NCBI GenBank assembly: GCA_965202745.1
Contig: CBDBCB010000009.1
Span: 1 to 64,000, forward strand
Length of the DNA stretch: 64,000 nt
Origin: JACKII01 sp965202745
GTDB lineage: Bacteria > Pseudomonadota > Alphaproteobacteria > Bin95
Direction of reading: 5' to 3'
Shown here piece after piece: positions 47,581 through 56,284 of this stretch (within the stretch, counting starts at the first letter, position 1; each line of letters begins with the position of its first letter). Position numbers and translations under genes: made by a program. The notes beneath the pieces were generated by a model. That model worked only from the letters and a program-made list of their open reading frames with translations, did no database searches and was not told the origin of the DNA.

Positions 47581-48961
47581 GAGAGCCACTCCGTCCGGCC
47601 AAAGCCCTCTGCGTCGTCAATTTCCATCAGGTGATAGATGTTGAACTCATAGACTGGCCCCGCGTCAATCTCCGCAGGCGAGAAGGGGAAGGCGATGTTG
47701 CCTGCCGTCGCCTGGCGGCCCGGATAGGGCGCGTGCAGGATGGCGGCGCGGGTGAGGCCGCAGATGGCCTCCGCGATCTGAGGCGTTTCGCCAATCACGT
47801 CGATCAGTACGCCGACCTCGTGCGCCGGTTGCATTACGGGCTCCCACGCGCCCATGACGCCGTCGAGGCCGTAGCGGTGGAAGGTGACGGAATATTGGTC
47901 GTCGCGGACATCGGCAGGCTGGCTCTTGCGGATTTTGTCCATGATGGTTGCCTGGATGCCGTCGATATTGGCGATAAAGCGCGGGTCGCGGGCACCGCCG
48001 ATGGTGATGGCGCGGTAGCCAGCCAGCCGGGCACCTTCCAGCTTCACCGTGTATTTGTCGGCGGCGATGAAGGCGCTGCCGGTAACTTTCACGCGGCGCT
48101 CGTCATATTGCTCGAACACGGTCTTGGTCAGGTCGACGGTGCCGCCATGCCCGGCCAGCATCAAAGGGTCGGTCTTTTCGTAGAAGGTATGCGCGGAGAC
48201 GCTCTGCACGGTGCAGGCTTTATCGGGGTGTGTCGGCTCCACCAGGAAATGGTCGTCGCGCAGGCGGCCGAGGATCAGGTCGCTGCCGCCAGTCGGACGC
48301 GCCGCGAGGCTGCCGCATTCGACGATCTTTCCCATGTGGACTTTCCCATGTGGAGGGTGAGGCCGCGGGGATAGCCCTTCAGCAGGGGCAGGGCTGCGAT
48401 ATTCGCCACGTCCCAGGCGCGGCCGCCGATGATGATGTCGGGGTTCTCGCGCAAGGCTGGCCAGTAGGCTTCGCAGCCCATCTGGGCCACGATGTGGCTC
48501 GCCTGATCGATGTCGTCGGGGCTGAGGGGGTGGTTGGTCTCGAAGGTCTGGATACGCTGGTCGGCGAGAGCTTCCTGGACGACGGCTTTGTCAAGTTCCG
48601 TGCGGACGATGGCGACTTTGCGGGTGATGTTGAGTTCCGCCATCACCTCTTTCAGCAACTTTACCAGGAAATCCACTTGCTCATCGCCACCCGTGCCGCC
48701 TGCTGAGCCGATGATGAGGGGCGCTCCGGAATCGTAGCCTGCTTTGACCAGGAGCTTCAGGTCGCGCTTGGTCATGGCTTCGCCCACAAAGGGCTTGCCG
48801 GTGCCGAGATAGTAGGGGCCGGGGTCGGATGAGCCCGCATCGGCGGCGATCAGGTCAACGCCGGCTGCGACGGCGTCGTGCAAGGACTGCTCGCGGAAGC
48901 CATAGCCGAGCATGCCGTTGGAGACGATGACGAATTCATCGGGGCTTTTGGGTTCGATCAT
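47577..48961 (-). pseudogene. AtuA-like (DUF1446) acyclic terpene utilisation protein, split by a 14-bp duplication
   Basis: The first half (from 48961) shows VIVSNGMLGYGFREQSLHDA, LIIGSAGGTGGDEQVDFL, PDIIIGGRAWDVANIAALPL and LTLHMGK. The second half continues from MGKIVECGSLAARPTGGSDL to VYEFNIYHLMEIDDAEGFGR. The break is caused by CTTTCCCATGTGGA present twice in tandem (48327-48340 and 48341-48354); removing one copy gives LHMGKIVECG in one frame. Members belong to terpenoid or related acyl-CoA degradation loci. The two TauD-like genes upstream on the same strand suggest a linked pathway. Confidence 0.88.
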
Positions 48962-49002
48962 GGCCTGGTCCTTTGACGGTTTTGCCCTGCCGTTTACTGG
49001 CT

Positions 49003-49140
49003 CTAGAGCGGTTTCGGGTCTGACTGAACCACTCGCTTACCCCCTCTCCCGCGGAGGCGGGAGCCCATGCCGGAGAGCGTCTCACAGAGAGCGATCTCTA
49101 TATTTGAGCCTCAGGCATGGGCCCCGACACCGCGGGAATA
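49003..49140. repeat. CTAGAGC-type repeat with GGCATGG inverted words
   Basis: It begins CTAGAGCGGTTTCGGGTCTG, contains CCGCGGAGGCGGGAGCCCATGCC and later CAGGCATGGGCCCC, so GGGCCCATGCC-type words face each other. The start word CTAGAGC is shared with the elements at 34865 and 41329. It separates the AtuA-like gene from the TauD gene. Confidence 0.45.
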
Positions 49141-49149
49141 TCTGGCGGC

Positions 49150-50049
49150 TTAAGCCCCGACGGGCAGTTCGCCTTTGACCAAGGTGCGGTGCATGACGCG
49201 GGCCTGGGTTTGGTCAACAGCAGTACGGGCGTGGATGGTGCAGCGATTATCCCACATCAGCACGTCACCAACCTGCCAGTTGGTCTGGGTCCAGGTGAGT
49301 TCCGGCTGGGTTGCGGCTTCCCACAACAGGTCAAGCAGGTCCTCGCCCTCCTGGTTTGGTATTTCCAGAATGTGGCTGGAGGGAGCGGCGTAGCGGCGGC
49401 CGAGGTAGAGCGCTTTCTTGCCTGTATCCGGATGCACGCGCACCAGCGGATGCACCGGCCCTTCGACCTCCGCATAGGTGGTGGGCAGGGTCTTGGTCGG
49501 GCGAACGCCACCAGACGTGTTGCGGGTTGCATCCTGCTTGGTGTGCTTGCCCGCGATCTTGGCCTTGATGTCGTCGGGCAGGGAGTCGTAGGCCATGTAC
49601 TGGTTCGAGAACGAGGTGTGGCCACCACCATTCACCGGGACCTGCAGGGCATGCAGGATGCTGGCTTTTGGCGGGCTATCCACATAGGAATTGTCGGTGT
49701 GCCAGAGCAATTCCTGGCTGCCGCTGCCCTGGTGCTTGTAGACGGGCTTACCCTCGTTATCGAGGTTCGAGATGATGGAGATACCAGGCAGCGCTGACAC
49801 CCGGCCGGTCTCCGTGCCCATGCCAGCATCGAGGAAATACTGACGGCTGCCCGTGGCTTGTTGGCCACCCAGCGCATCGGCCATGGCGAGCAGGTGCTCA
49901 TCCTCGATCTTCTGGCCGCGGAACAGCAGGACGAGGTTGTCGCCCCAGGCTTTGGTGACCTGGGCTACGCGCTCCGGTGTCCAGGGTTGGGAAAGGTCGA
50001 AGCCATGGACTTCCGCGCCGAGGGCTTTACCGCTTGGGATGACTTCCAT
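49150..50049 (-). CDS. TauD/TfdA-family Fe(II)/2-oxoglutarate dioxygenase (1)
   Basis: A 299-aa protein with the metal ligands in LLWHTDNSYVDSPPKASILH (H-x-D) and the distal His plus 2-oxoglutarate Arg in DNRCTIHARTAVDQTQARVM, followed by HRTLVKGE. The N-terminus GAEVHGFDLSQPWTPERVAQ is typical. Such enzymes hydroxylate small acids using 2-oxoglutarate and oxygen. A second paralogue lies 29 bp upstream on the same strand. The substrate is unknown; sulfonates are only one option. Confidence 0.92.
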   Translation of the reverse strand: MEVIPSGKALGAEVHGFDLSQPWTPERVAQVTKAWGDNLVLLFRGQKIEDEHLLAMADALGGQQATGSRQYFLDAGMGTETGRVSALPGISIISNLDNEGKPVYKHQGSGSQELLWHTDNSYVDSPPKASILHALQVPVNGGGHTSFSNQYMAYDSLPDDIKAKIAGKHTKQDATRNTSGGVRPTKTLPTTYAEVEGPVHPLVRVHPDTGKKALYLGRRYAAPSSHILEIPNQEGEDLLDLLWEAATQPELTWTQTNWQVGDVLMWDNRCTIHARTAVDQTQARVMHRTLVKGELPVGA

Positions 50050-50078
50050 TGGTGTAACTCCTTGCTTGAATTGCTTGC

Positions 50079-50939
50079 TTAAAACGCTGCGGGCCCCTGG
50101 GTAACTGTGCGGTGCATTAGGCGGCGGTACTTGTCGCCGTCATAGGGGGCAGCGCGGTGCAGCAGGCAGCGATTGTCCCACATCAGCATGTCGCCAACGC
50201 GCCATTGGTGGTTATAGACGAAGCGGTCCTGGGTCGCCCAGGCTTCCAGTTCTTCGATCAGGGCGCGGCCCTGGTCTTCCTGGCCTTCGATATAGGCGGC
50301 GTGCTGGCCGATGAAGATGCCCTGCTTGCCGCTGGGCGGATGGGTGCGGGTGAGGGGCTGGGGCATGGGCGGCCAACTGGCGATTTCCTCATCCGTGGCC
50401 GGTTTGCCGGTCGCCCGCAGTTTCGAATCCGGCCAGGAGTGGACGACCTTTAGTTGCTTGAGAGCTGCCTGGCGTTCTGCCGGCATGGCTTCCAATGCTT
50501 TGATCGTGTTGGAGAACTGGGTCTCGCCGCCCTCTGCCGGTACTTCCAGGCTGTAGAGGAACGTCGCGAGGGAGGGCTTCAGACGGTAGGACTTGTCAGA
50601 GTGCCAATGCACGCTGTTCCGCCCGGCAATCGACTGCCGCGGGATGTCGTTCTCGTCCATGTTGCTGACGATGTGGATCAGCGGAATGTCGGAGGAGCGG
50701 TTCGACTGGACATGCACGTCCAACTCGCCGAATTGGGTGGTGGCCTCCAGTTGCTCTTCCTTGCTTAGCGACTGACTGCGGAAGCAGAGCACATGGTAGG
50801 TGTCGAAAGCATCAAAAATCCGCTTTTTGGCGGCGTCGCTTAGCTTTTGCTTCAGGTCCAGGCCAATGATCTCCGCACCCAATACGGGCGAGAGTGGCGA
50901 TATCGTGAAGCCGCTTGCGCTTGCATCGTTCACGGGCAT
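50079..50939 (-). CDS. TauD/TfdA-family Fe(II)/2-oxoglutarate dioxygenase (2)
   Basis: About 286 aa from the ATG at 50939, which has GAGGAA upstream; the longer open frame runs into a repeat and is not coding. Iron ligands are in NSVHWHSDKSYRLKPSLATF (H-x-S-D-like: HWHSD) and DNRCLLHRAAPYDGDKYRRL, followed by MHRT. The N-terminus is GAEIIGLDLKQKLSDAAKKR. It is a paralogue of the gene at 49150 and probably co-transcribed with it and the AtuA/DUF4387 pair. Confidence 0.92.
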   Translation of the reverse strand: MPVNDASASGFTISPLSPVLGAEIIGLDLKQKLSDAAKKRIFDAFDTYHVLCFRSQSLSKEEQLEATTQFGELDVHVQSNRSSDIPLIHIVSNMDENDIPRQSIAGRNSVHWHSDKSYRLKPSLATFLYSLEVPAEGGETQFSNTIKALEAMPAERQAALKQLKVVHSWPDSKLRATGKPATDEEIASWPPMPQPLTRTHPPSGKQGIFIGQHAAYIEGQEDQGRALIEELEAWATQDRFVYNHQWRVGDMLMWDNRCLLHRAAPYDGDKYRRLMHRTVTQGPAAF

Positions 50940-51081
50940 TTCCTCATTTTGATTTGACCATAAGCTAAACTGGGTTTGGCTGGCCGCCAAGGGATTTGCG
51001 GGCCAATAAGCGATGAGACAGGGGTGGGTTTCCAGACGCAAATCACCATATATGACGATGAGAGGTTTGGTATTGCGCCTG

Positions 51082-51166
51082 GCGTTTCGATCAGCCCCCT
51101 CTTTCACCATGGTGGTGGTTCGATTCAGCAGACAGGTGACTACCATCCGGTTCCATCGAACCACTA
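51082..51166 (-). repeat. Dispersed repeat with an inner palindrome, copy 2
   Basis: On the minus strand it reads TAGTGGTTCGATGGAACC, then GCTGAATCGAACCACCAC and GTGAAAGAGGGGGCTGATCG, matching 9471-9559. Arms TGGTTCGAT and ATCGAACCA can pair. The 459-bp gap between the TauD gene and argJ holds this repeat, the phased array at 51217 and nothing else I can identify. Confidence 0.7.
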
Positions 51167-51216
51167 GGCAACGGTCACCGGACATAAATTTTCGGTACGC
51201 TTATGATAAGCTTCAA

Positions 51217-51286
51217 GTAAACCGCACCTAAACCGTTTGAGGCTGAATCGGTTTAGTTATGTTTAGAAAAGTTTAGTTTCGCTTAG
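51217..51286. promoter_or_regulatory. Phased GTTTAG array, candidate operator upstream of argJ
   Basis: GTTTAG occurs at 51251, 51261 and 51271, and GCTTAG at 51281: four hexamers exactly 10 bp apart, one helical turn. Left of these, inverse words GTAAAC (51217) and CTAAAC (51228) occur; CTAAACCG (51228-51235) and CGGTTTAG (51249-51256) form an 8-bp inverted repeat. The array ends 112 bp before the argJ start. This spacing suits cooperative binding of a protein to one face of DNA. No known regulator is assigned. Confidence 0.5.
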
Positions 51287-51398
51287 GTTGTTTTTGGACG
51301 CCTATCAGATTACCGATATTGCCAGTGAACCGGACATACCGTAGAGGCATTAGCAAGCCGTTAAGCGGCCTGAACCTATCCTCCGGAGCCTGTGACCG

Positions 51399-52634
51399 AT
51401 GTCTACCATCTCCCCCCTCGCGCCTGCATCCTTCCCGGAACTGCCGCCGATTGATGGCGTGCGCCTGGGCGCGATGGAGGCCGGCATTAAATACAAGAAT
51501 CGCCACGATCTGGCCTTGTGGCTGCTGGACGAAGGCACGACAGTTGCCGGCACCTTCACCAAGTCGCTGACCGCTGGCGCGCCGGTGCTCTGGTGCCAGA
51601 AGTCATTGCGGGAAGGCGGCGGATCGGCTCGCGCGATCGTGGTGAACTCCGGCAACTCCAATGCCTTCACCGGTAAGGCAGGCATGGCGACCGTGCTGGC
51701 AACCGGGGAGAAGGCAGCCGAACTGGCCGGTTGCGCGCTGAACGAGGTCTATATTGCATCGACCGGCGTGATTGGGGAGCCCATCCCCGCGGACCACATC
51801 CCCTCCATGCTGCCGCGCCTGCACAATGTGATCGACCCGGACAAGTGGCACGACGCCGGCCGGGCGATCATGACCACCGACACCTTCCCCAAGTTCGCAA
51901 CGGCGACGGCGGATATTGGCGGCGTCACCGTGCGGATTAATGGCGTCGCCAAGGGCTCCGGCATGATCGCGCCCGACATGGCGACCATGCTGGGCTTCCT
52001 TTGCACTGACGCTGCTGTTCCGGCGGACGTGCTGCAAGCAGTGCTGAGCGGTGCTGTAGACCGCTCATTCAATGCCATCACGGTGGATAGCGACACCTCG
52101 ACCAGCGACACGGTGATCCTGTGTGCGACCGGCAAGGCCGGGAACGCGGCGCCGGCCAGCACCGATGATCCGGCTTTGGCGGACTTTGCGGCAAAGCTGG
52201 AGGCCATCTGTCTGGACCTGGCGCACCAGATCGTGCGGGACGGAGAGGGCGCCAGCAAGTTCGTGGAGATCGCCGTGACCGGCGCGGACAGCGACCTGGC
52301 AGCGCGCAAGATCGGCTTGGCAATCGCCAACTCCCCCTTGGTGAAAACCGCGATTGCGGGCGAGGATGCTAACTGGGGCCGGATTGTGATGGCCGTTGGC
52401 AAGTCCGGCGAAAAAGCCGACCGCGACCGGCTGCAAATCCATATTGGCGGCGTGAAGATCACCGACCAGGGGCAGGTTGTGGATGGCTATGACGAGGCGC
52501 CGGTGGCAGCCCATATGAAGGGGCAGGAAATCTCCATTGAGGTGGAGATCGGGGTTGGCAACGGCCATGCCAAGATTTGGACCTGCGACCTGACCCATGG
52601 CTATATCGAGATCAACGCGGACTACCGCAGCTAA
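51399..52634 (+). CDS. argJ: Bifunctional ornithine acetyltransferase / N-acetylglutamate synthase
   Basis: A 411-aa enzyme of the arginine pathway. The self-cleavage site is seen in GVAKGSGMIAPDMATMLGFL, where the Thr (about residue 196) becomes the nucleophile of the beta chain. Other motifs are IVVNSGNSNAFTGKAG and IASTGVIGEPIP, and the C-terminus is THGYIEINADYRS. It moves the acetyl group from N-acetylornithine to glutamate. The next gene starts 2 bp after the stop, as in other alphaproteobacteria where a mutT-like gene follows argJ. Confidence 0.95.
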   Translation: MSTISPLAPASFPELPPIDGVRLGAMEAGIKYKNRHDLALWLLDEGTTVAGTFTKSLTAGAPVLWCQKSLREGGGSARAIVVNSGNSNAFTGKAGMATVLATGEKAAELAGCALNEVYIASTGVIGEPIPADHIPSMLPRLHNVIDPDKWHDAGRAIMTTDTFPKFATATADIGGVTVRINGVAKGSGMIAPDMATMLGFLCTDAAVPADVLQAVLSGAVDRSFNAITVDSDTSTSDTVILCATGKAGNAAPASTDDPALADFAAKLEAICLDLAHQIVRDGEGASKFVEIAVTGADSDLAARKIGLAIANSPLVKTAIAGEDANWGRIVMAVGKSGEKADRDRLQIHIGGVKITDQGQVVDGYDEAPVAAHMKGQEISIEVEIGVGNGHAKIWTCDLTHGYIEINADYRS

Positions 52635-52636
52635 CG

Positions 52637-53581
52637 ATGGATGCTCGTCAGCTAGACTTCCTGCCGCTGGAAACGGACCGGTTGAGCCTGCGCCCAGCGC
52701 TGCTGGAAGATGCGTCGTGGGTGGAGGCTAATGTCAGGCAGTGGGAGGTCTCCCGCTATACCTCGCGCATCCCGCATCCCTACCCGCCGGGTGAGGCGGA
52801 GCAGTTCATTGCCCGGTCCATGGAGAATATGGCTCACGGCACCAGCCTGTTGCTGGCCATCACCATGCGGGCGACCGGTGAGCCGGTGGGATATATCGGG
52901 TTGGATCTGGATGCGGTCCGGCGGGAAGGCGAGTTGGGCTATTGGCTGGGCCAGTCCTTTTGGGGGCAGGGCTATATGAGCGAGGCCGTGCAGGCGGTCA
53001 CCGAATGTGGCCTGACGCGCCTGAGCCTGAAGCGCGTGCATGCCCGCGTGTTCACTGCTAACGCCGCGTCCATGCAGGTCTTGCGCCATGCGGGGATGGT
53101 GGAGTGCGGGCGCGGGATGGTGGTGACGCCTGCTCGCGCTGAAGAGGCAATCGAGTCGGTCTTCTTCGAGCGGCTGGCGCCGCGTGCGCCTTTATTGGTG
53201 GCGGCGGTGGCGTTGGTGGACCGGGACGGGCGGGTTCTGCTTGCCCAGCGTCCGCCGGGCAAGCAACTCGCCGGGCTCTGGGAATTTCCGGGTGGCAAGG
53301 TCGATCCGGGCGAGACGCCGGAAGCCGCGCTGATCCGCGAGCTGAAGGAAGAGATTGGCGTCGATACGGCGGAGAGCTGCCTCGCGCCATTCACCTTCGC
53401 GAGCCACACGTACGAGGACTTTCACCTGCTGATGCCGCTCTTTGTCTGCCGTGTGTGGGAGGGCAACCCCCAGTCGCTGGAAGGGCAGAAGCTTGCCTGG
53501 GCCAGGCCCAACGAGATGAAGAACTACCCGATGCCGCCAGCCGACAAACCGCTGGTGGCGATGCTGAGAGACTTGCTGTGA
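52637..53581 (+). CDS. GNAT acetyltransferase - Nudix (MutT-like) fusion
   Basis: A 314-aa two-domain protein. Residues ~8-175 are a GNAT of the RimJ/RimL type (LETDRLSLRPALLEDASWVE, ELGYWLGQSFWGQGYMSEAV, TRLSLKRVHARVFTANAASM). Residues ~185-314 are a Nudix hydrolase with LLAQRPPGKQLAGLWEFPGG and a complete Nudix box (GGKVDPGETPEAALIREL, then KEEIGV, at ~218-241), as in 8-oxo-dGTP diphosphatase MutT. The ATG at 52637 is 2 bp after the argJ stop. In relatives the two activities are usually separate genes. It appears intact. Confidence 0.9.
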   Translation: MDARQLDFLPLETDRLSLRPALLEDASWVEANVRQWEVSRYTSRIPHPYPPGEAEQFIARSMENMAHGTSLLLAITMRATGEPVGYIGLDLDAVRREGELGYWLGQSFWGQGYMSEAVQAVTECGLTRLSLKRVHARVFTANAASMQVLRHAGMVECGRGMVVTPARAEEAIESVFFERLAPRAPLLVAAVALVDRDGRVLLAQRPPGKQLAGLWEFPGGKVDPGETPEAALIRELKEEIGVDTAESCLAPFTFASHTYEDFHLLMPLFVCRVWEGNPQSLEGQKLAWARPNEMKNYPMPPADKPLVAMLRDLL

Positions 53582-54322
53582 GCGAAGAGACGATCTTTAC
53601 CATCGAGGGCGACCTCTGGGTTCCGCGCCAGGCGGCGGGCGGCTTCAACGGCCCGGGGATGCACGGCGGCGCGGTCGGCGCGATGCTGACCGGCACCTGC
53701 GAGTTAAAGGCTAAAGCGCTGGACAATGAGCCAGCCAATCCGCTGCTGCCGCTGACCGCCTCGATCTATCTGCTACGCCCGGTGGCCACGTGCAGCAACC
53801 GAGGTGCGGGTCGAGGTGCTGCGTCAGGGCGGGCGCGGCCTGTTCCTGCAGGCGGCAGCCCAGGCGGCCTTTGCCCGCGGCATGGAATGCCCTGGCATGC
53901 CGGAGCCTGACTTTGTCCCCATGGCGCCGGAGACAGCGGGGCCCAGCCCTCTGCGCGGGCCGGGTCAGCCGTGGCTCGGCGACGTGACCGAGATGCGGAT
54001 GACGGCGGACAAGGTCAACTGGTTCCGCTACGACCGGCCCCTGTTCCCGGGTGAGACGCCGATGGCCCTTGCCGCGAGTATTGCCGACTGGTCCAGCGGC
54101 ATCCGCCGCCCGGACGGCTGGCGCAACCGCAAGGCCAAGTGGTTCCCGAATGTAGGGCTTGACGTGCGCCTGGCCCGCCTGCCGGAAGGTCCCTGGATCG
54201 GTTTGCGCAACCGCCAGCATTGGCGGCAGAACGGCCTGGGCACCACCGAAACGGAACTGTTCGACCGGGACGGGGCTTTCGGCGGGGCCAGCCAGAGCAT
54301 GGTGCTGATCCCTATGGACTGA
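53578..54322 (+). pseudogene. Thioesterase-fold (TesB-like) family protein, frameshifted
   Basis: A GTG start at 53578 overlaps the Nudix stop. The first frame reads GGFNGPGMHGGAVGAMLTGT and LLPLTASIYLLRPV, then the frame changes near 53785-53800. The second frame begins ATEVRVEVLRQGGRG and continues LQAAAQAAFARGMECP, WFRYDRPLFPGETPMALAAS, DWSSGIRR and PWIGLRNRQHW to 54322. This is a double-hotdog acyl-CoA thioesterase-like protein. A single indel explains the split; all later conserved stretches are present. Confidence 0.75.
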
Positions 54323-54386
54323 TAGCGCGGGAGGGGGCTAGGCTCACCGCCCGAACCTTCTTCGTAAACCAAAAGGAAACGCCACT

Positions 54387-54707
54387 ATGGCCGAGCAATC
54401 CCCGCGCGATGCTGTCCGCGATTTTATGCCGAAACTGATCGAACTGACCGAGGATGTGGTCTTCGGAGATATCTGGGAACGCCCCGGCCTCTCTAAGCGC
54501 GACCGCTCGCTGATGGTGGTCTCGGTGCTGATAGCGCTGGGCAAAGAACGCCAGATGGCCGGCCACTTCAACCGCGCGCTGGACAACGGTGTGACGGTGG
54601 ACGAGATCAAAGAGATCATCACCCACCTGGCCTTCTACAGCGGCTGGCCGACTGCCATGACCGGCGCTGCGATCTTCAAGGAAGTGCTTGAGAAGCGCGA
54701 AGGGTAG
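54387..54707 (+). CDS. Carboxymuconolactone decarboxylase family protein
   Basis: A 106-aa all-helical protein: DIWERPGLSKRDRSLMVVSV, AGHFNRALDNGVTVDEIKEI and ITHLAFYSGWPTAMTGAAIF. This matches the gamma-carboxymuconolactone decarboxylase fold. No Cys-x-x-Cys is present, so it is not an AhpD-type peroxidase relay; HLAFYSGWP is the decarboxylase-like active-site helix. RBS AAAGGAAA precedes the ATG. Substrate unknown. Confidence 0.88.
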   Translation: MAEQSPRDAVRDFMPKLIELTEDVVFGDIWERPGLSKRDRSLMVVSVLIALGKERQMAGHFNRALDNGVTVDEIKEIITHLAFYSGWPTAMTGAAIFKEVLEKREG

Positions 54708-54801
54708 GTGTTCAAAAAAAGGGAATTATATCTCTAAGTAACATTTTCCTATTACCCCATTTGATTCTATGATTTACCATAGAGTCACATTAGGAGGAAA
54801 C

Positions 54802-55773
54802 ATGGCAAAAAATGCACCGGGACGACATGAGCGGAATGGTCTGACGCTTTTGCAAATTGCAGAAATGTTCGGGGATGAAGAAAAGGCGCGGAAATGGATT
54901 GAGGCCCAGCACTGGCCGGAAGGGCCACACTGTCCTCACTGCGGTTCTATCAATGTAAAAGTCGGCGTGGCCCACAAGAGCATGACGCATCGCTGCAATG
55001 ACTGCCCGAAAAAGCCGATGTTCACTGTTCGGGTTGGCAATATCATGCAGGGATCAAAGCTACCCTATCGTGTCTGGGCGGTTGGGCTTTACCTGTTCGC
55101 CACCAATCTCAAGGGTATCTCTAGCATGAAGCTGCATCGTGAGCTCGGGATTGGGCAGAAGGCCGCTTGGTTCATGCTGCACCGTCTCCGTGAGGCTCAT
55201 GGGTCCAATAGTCCAGTTTTCAAAGGTCCAGTTGAAGCGGATGAAACCTACATGGGTGGTAAGGAACAGAACAAACACGCTAGCAAAAAACTCAAGGCCG
55301 GCCGCGGCGCGGTGGGCAAAACCGCCGTGGCCGGGATCAAGGATCGCAACTCCGGCCGCGTGGTTGCCAAGGTGGTTGAAAGAACCGCTGCGCATACACT
55401 ACAAGATTTTGTGACCAATCATACTACCAAGGATGCCCAGGTATTCCCCGACGAGGCGCGCGCCTACAAGGGCATTAACAGGGCGCATCAAGCGGTCAAA
55501 CACTCAATGGGTGAATACGTCCGTAACATGGCACATACAAACGGTTTCGAAAGCTTCTGGGCACCGATGAAGCGTGGCTATCAGGGCATTTATCACAAGA
55601 TGAGCCCCAAGCATCTACAACGCTATGTTAATGAGTTCTCTAGCCGTCACAACAGACGTCCCAAGGATACCATTGACCAGATGAGCGATTTGGTTTGTAG
55701 CATGGCGGGAAAGCGTTTGCGCTACGTTGATTTGATTGCAGATAATGGTTTGGAAAGCGGTTCTCGAACATGA
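54802..55773 (+). CDS. IS1595-family (ISXO2-like) transposase
   Basis: A 323-aa transposase from the ATG at 54802 (TAGGAGG upstream). It carries an N-terminal zinc-ribbon (CPHCGSINVKVG, then HRCNDCPKKPMFTVRVGNIM) and the ISXO2-like DDE core (VEADETYMGGKEQNKHASKK, VFPDEARAYKGINRAH, HSMGEYVRNMAHTNGFESFW). The length is normal and there are no stops, so it is probably functional. Confidence 0.95.
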   Translation: MAKNAPGRHERNGLTLLQIAEMFGDEEKARKWIEAQHWPEGPHCPHCGSINVKVGVAHKSMTHRCNDCPKKPMFTVRVGNIMQGSKLPYRVWAVGLYLFATNLKGISSMKLHRELGIGQKAAWFMLHRLREAHGSNSPVFKGPVEADETYMGGKEQNKHASKKLKAGRGAVGKTAVAGIKDRNSGRVVAKVVERTAAHTLQDFVTNHTTKDAQVFPDEARAYKGINRAHQAVKHSMGEYVRNMAHTNGFESFWAPMKRGYQGIYHKMSPKHLQRYVNEFSSRHNRRPKDTIDQMSDLVCSMAGKRLRYVDLIADNGLESGSRT

Positions 55774-55964
55774 TATCGCAAACAATCAGTCTGTTCTTGA
55801 AATTATTGATGTTCAGTATGCGCGAATGCGGTTACTAACCTTTCAAAACATTCTTGAATATAAGCGGTTTCAGACACCTTCAATTGCACATGGGCATAGA
55901 TAGTCTGAACCACAGCTCCCGTTCGGTTAAACCCCTATCTTATGATCGCGAAAGGATAAGCCAA

Positions 55965-56138
55965 ATGACCAAACTCAAACCCAAAGACAGAACACTCTCT
56001 GAAAAACTAGCTGACTCTCACTACCAGCCGAGCAAGGCTGAAATGGAACAGGAATACGATATGCCCGGCGCGGAGATGAAAGACCTGCGCAACGCATTCT
56101 TCAAGGCGTCGCCGGATAGAAAATCAAAACCAGGTTAG
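55965..56138 (+). CDS. Small passenger protein of the IS1595 element
   Basis: A 57-aa protein begins at ATG 55965 after AAAGGATAAGCC: MTKLKPKDRTLSEKLADSHY, QPSKAEMEQEYDMPGAEMKD, LRNAFFKASPDRK. It is inside the inverted repeats, downstream of the transposase. The EEYDMPGA..M..LR.AFF pattern recalls small proteins I have seen beside IS1595 transposases, so it may be a real conserved passenger. Function unknown; highly charged, no signal or membrane segment. Confidence 0.65.
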   Translation: MTKLKPKDRTLSEKLADSHYQPSKAEMEQEYDMPGAEMKDLRNAFFKASPDRKSKPG

Positions 56139-56233
56139 GAATAATTCAGTGCAATGTTACTTAGAAATATAATTCCCTAAAAAATGCGCTTCACCCTGAA
56201 CTTAGCAAAGGGCAAAGCGCGCTGACCTTGTTG

Positions 56234-56272
56234 AACCTTCACCCTTCGACATACGGAGGGTGAAGGTTTTTT
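56234..56272. terminator. Strong hairpin terminator between convergent units
   Basis: AACCTTCACCCT pairs perfectly with AGGGTGAAGGTT around an 11-nt loop, followed by TTTT on the plus strand. On the minus strand the stem is preceded by A's and so followed by U-poor sequence; it works best for plus-strand transcripts from the IS1595 side. It ends 13 bp before the stop of the OB-fold gene. Confidence 0.8.
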
Positions 56273-56284
56273 CTTGGGCAGCCA

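Larger units (their letters stand above)
54720..56178 (+). mobile_element. IS1595-family element with passenger ORF (1459 bp)
   Basis: The ends AGGGAATTATAT(C)TCTAAG and, reversed, AGGGAATTATAT(T)TCTAAG continue as matching repeats for about 25 bp with one mismatch. Inside are a transposase and a small downstream gene. Flanks are A-runs, so a target duplication cannot be resolved. It inserted just after the CMD gene stop. Confidence 0.9.

Noticed and set aside
50940..51185. N-terminal extension of the second TauD protein
   Set aside because: The extension is the dispersed repeat read through; the ATG at 50939 has a good ribosome site and begins the family similarity.
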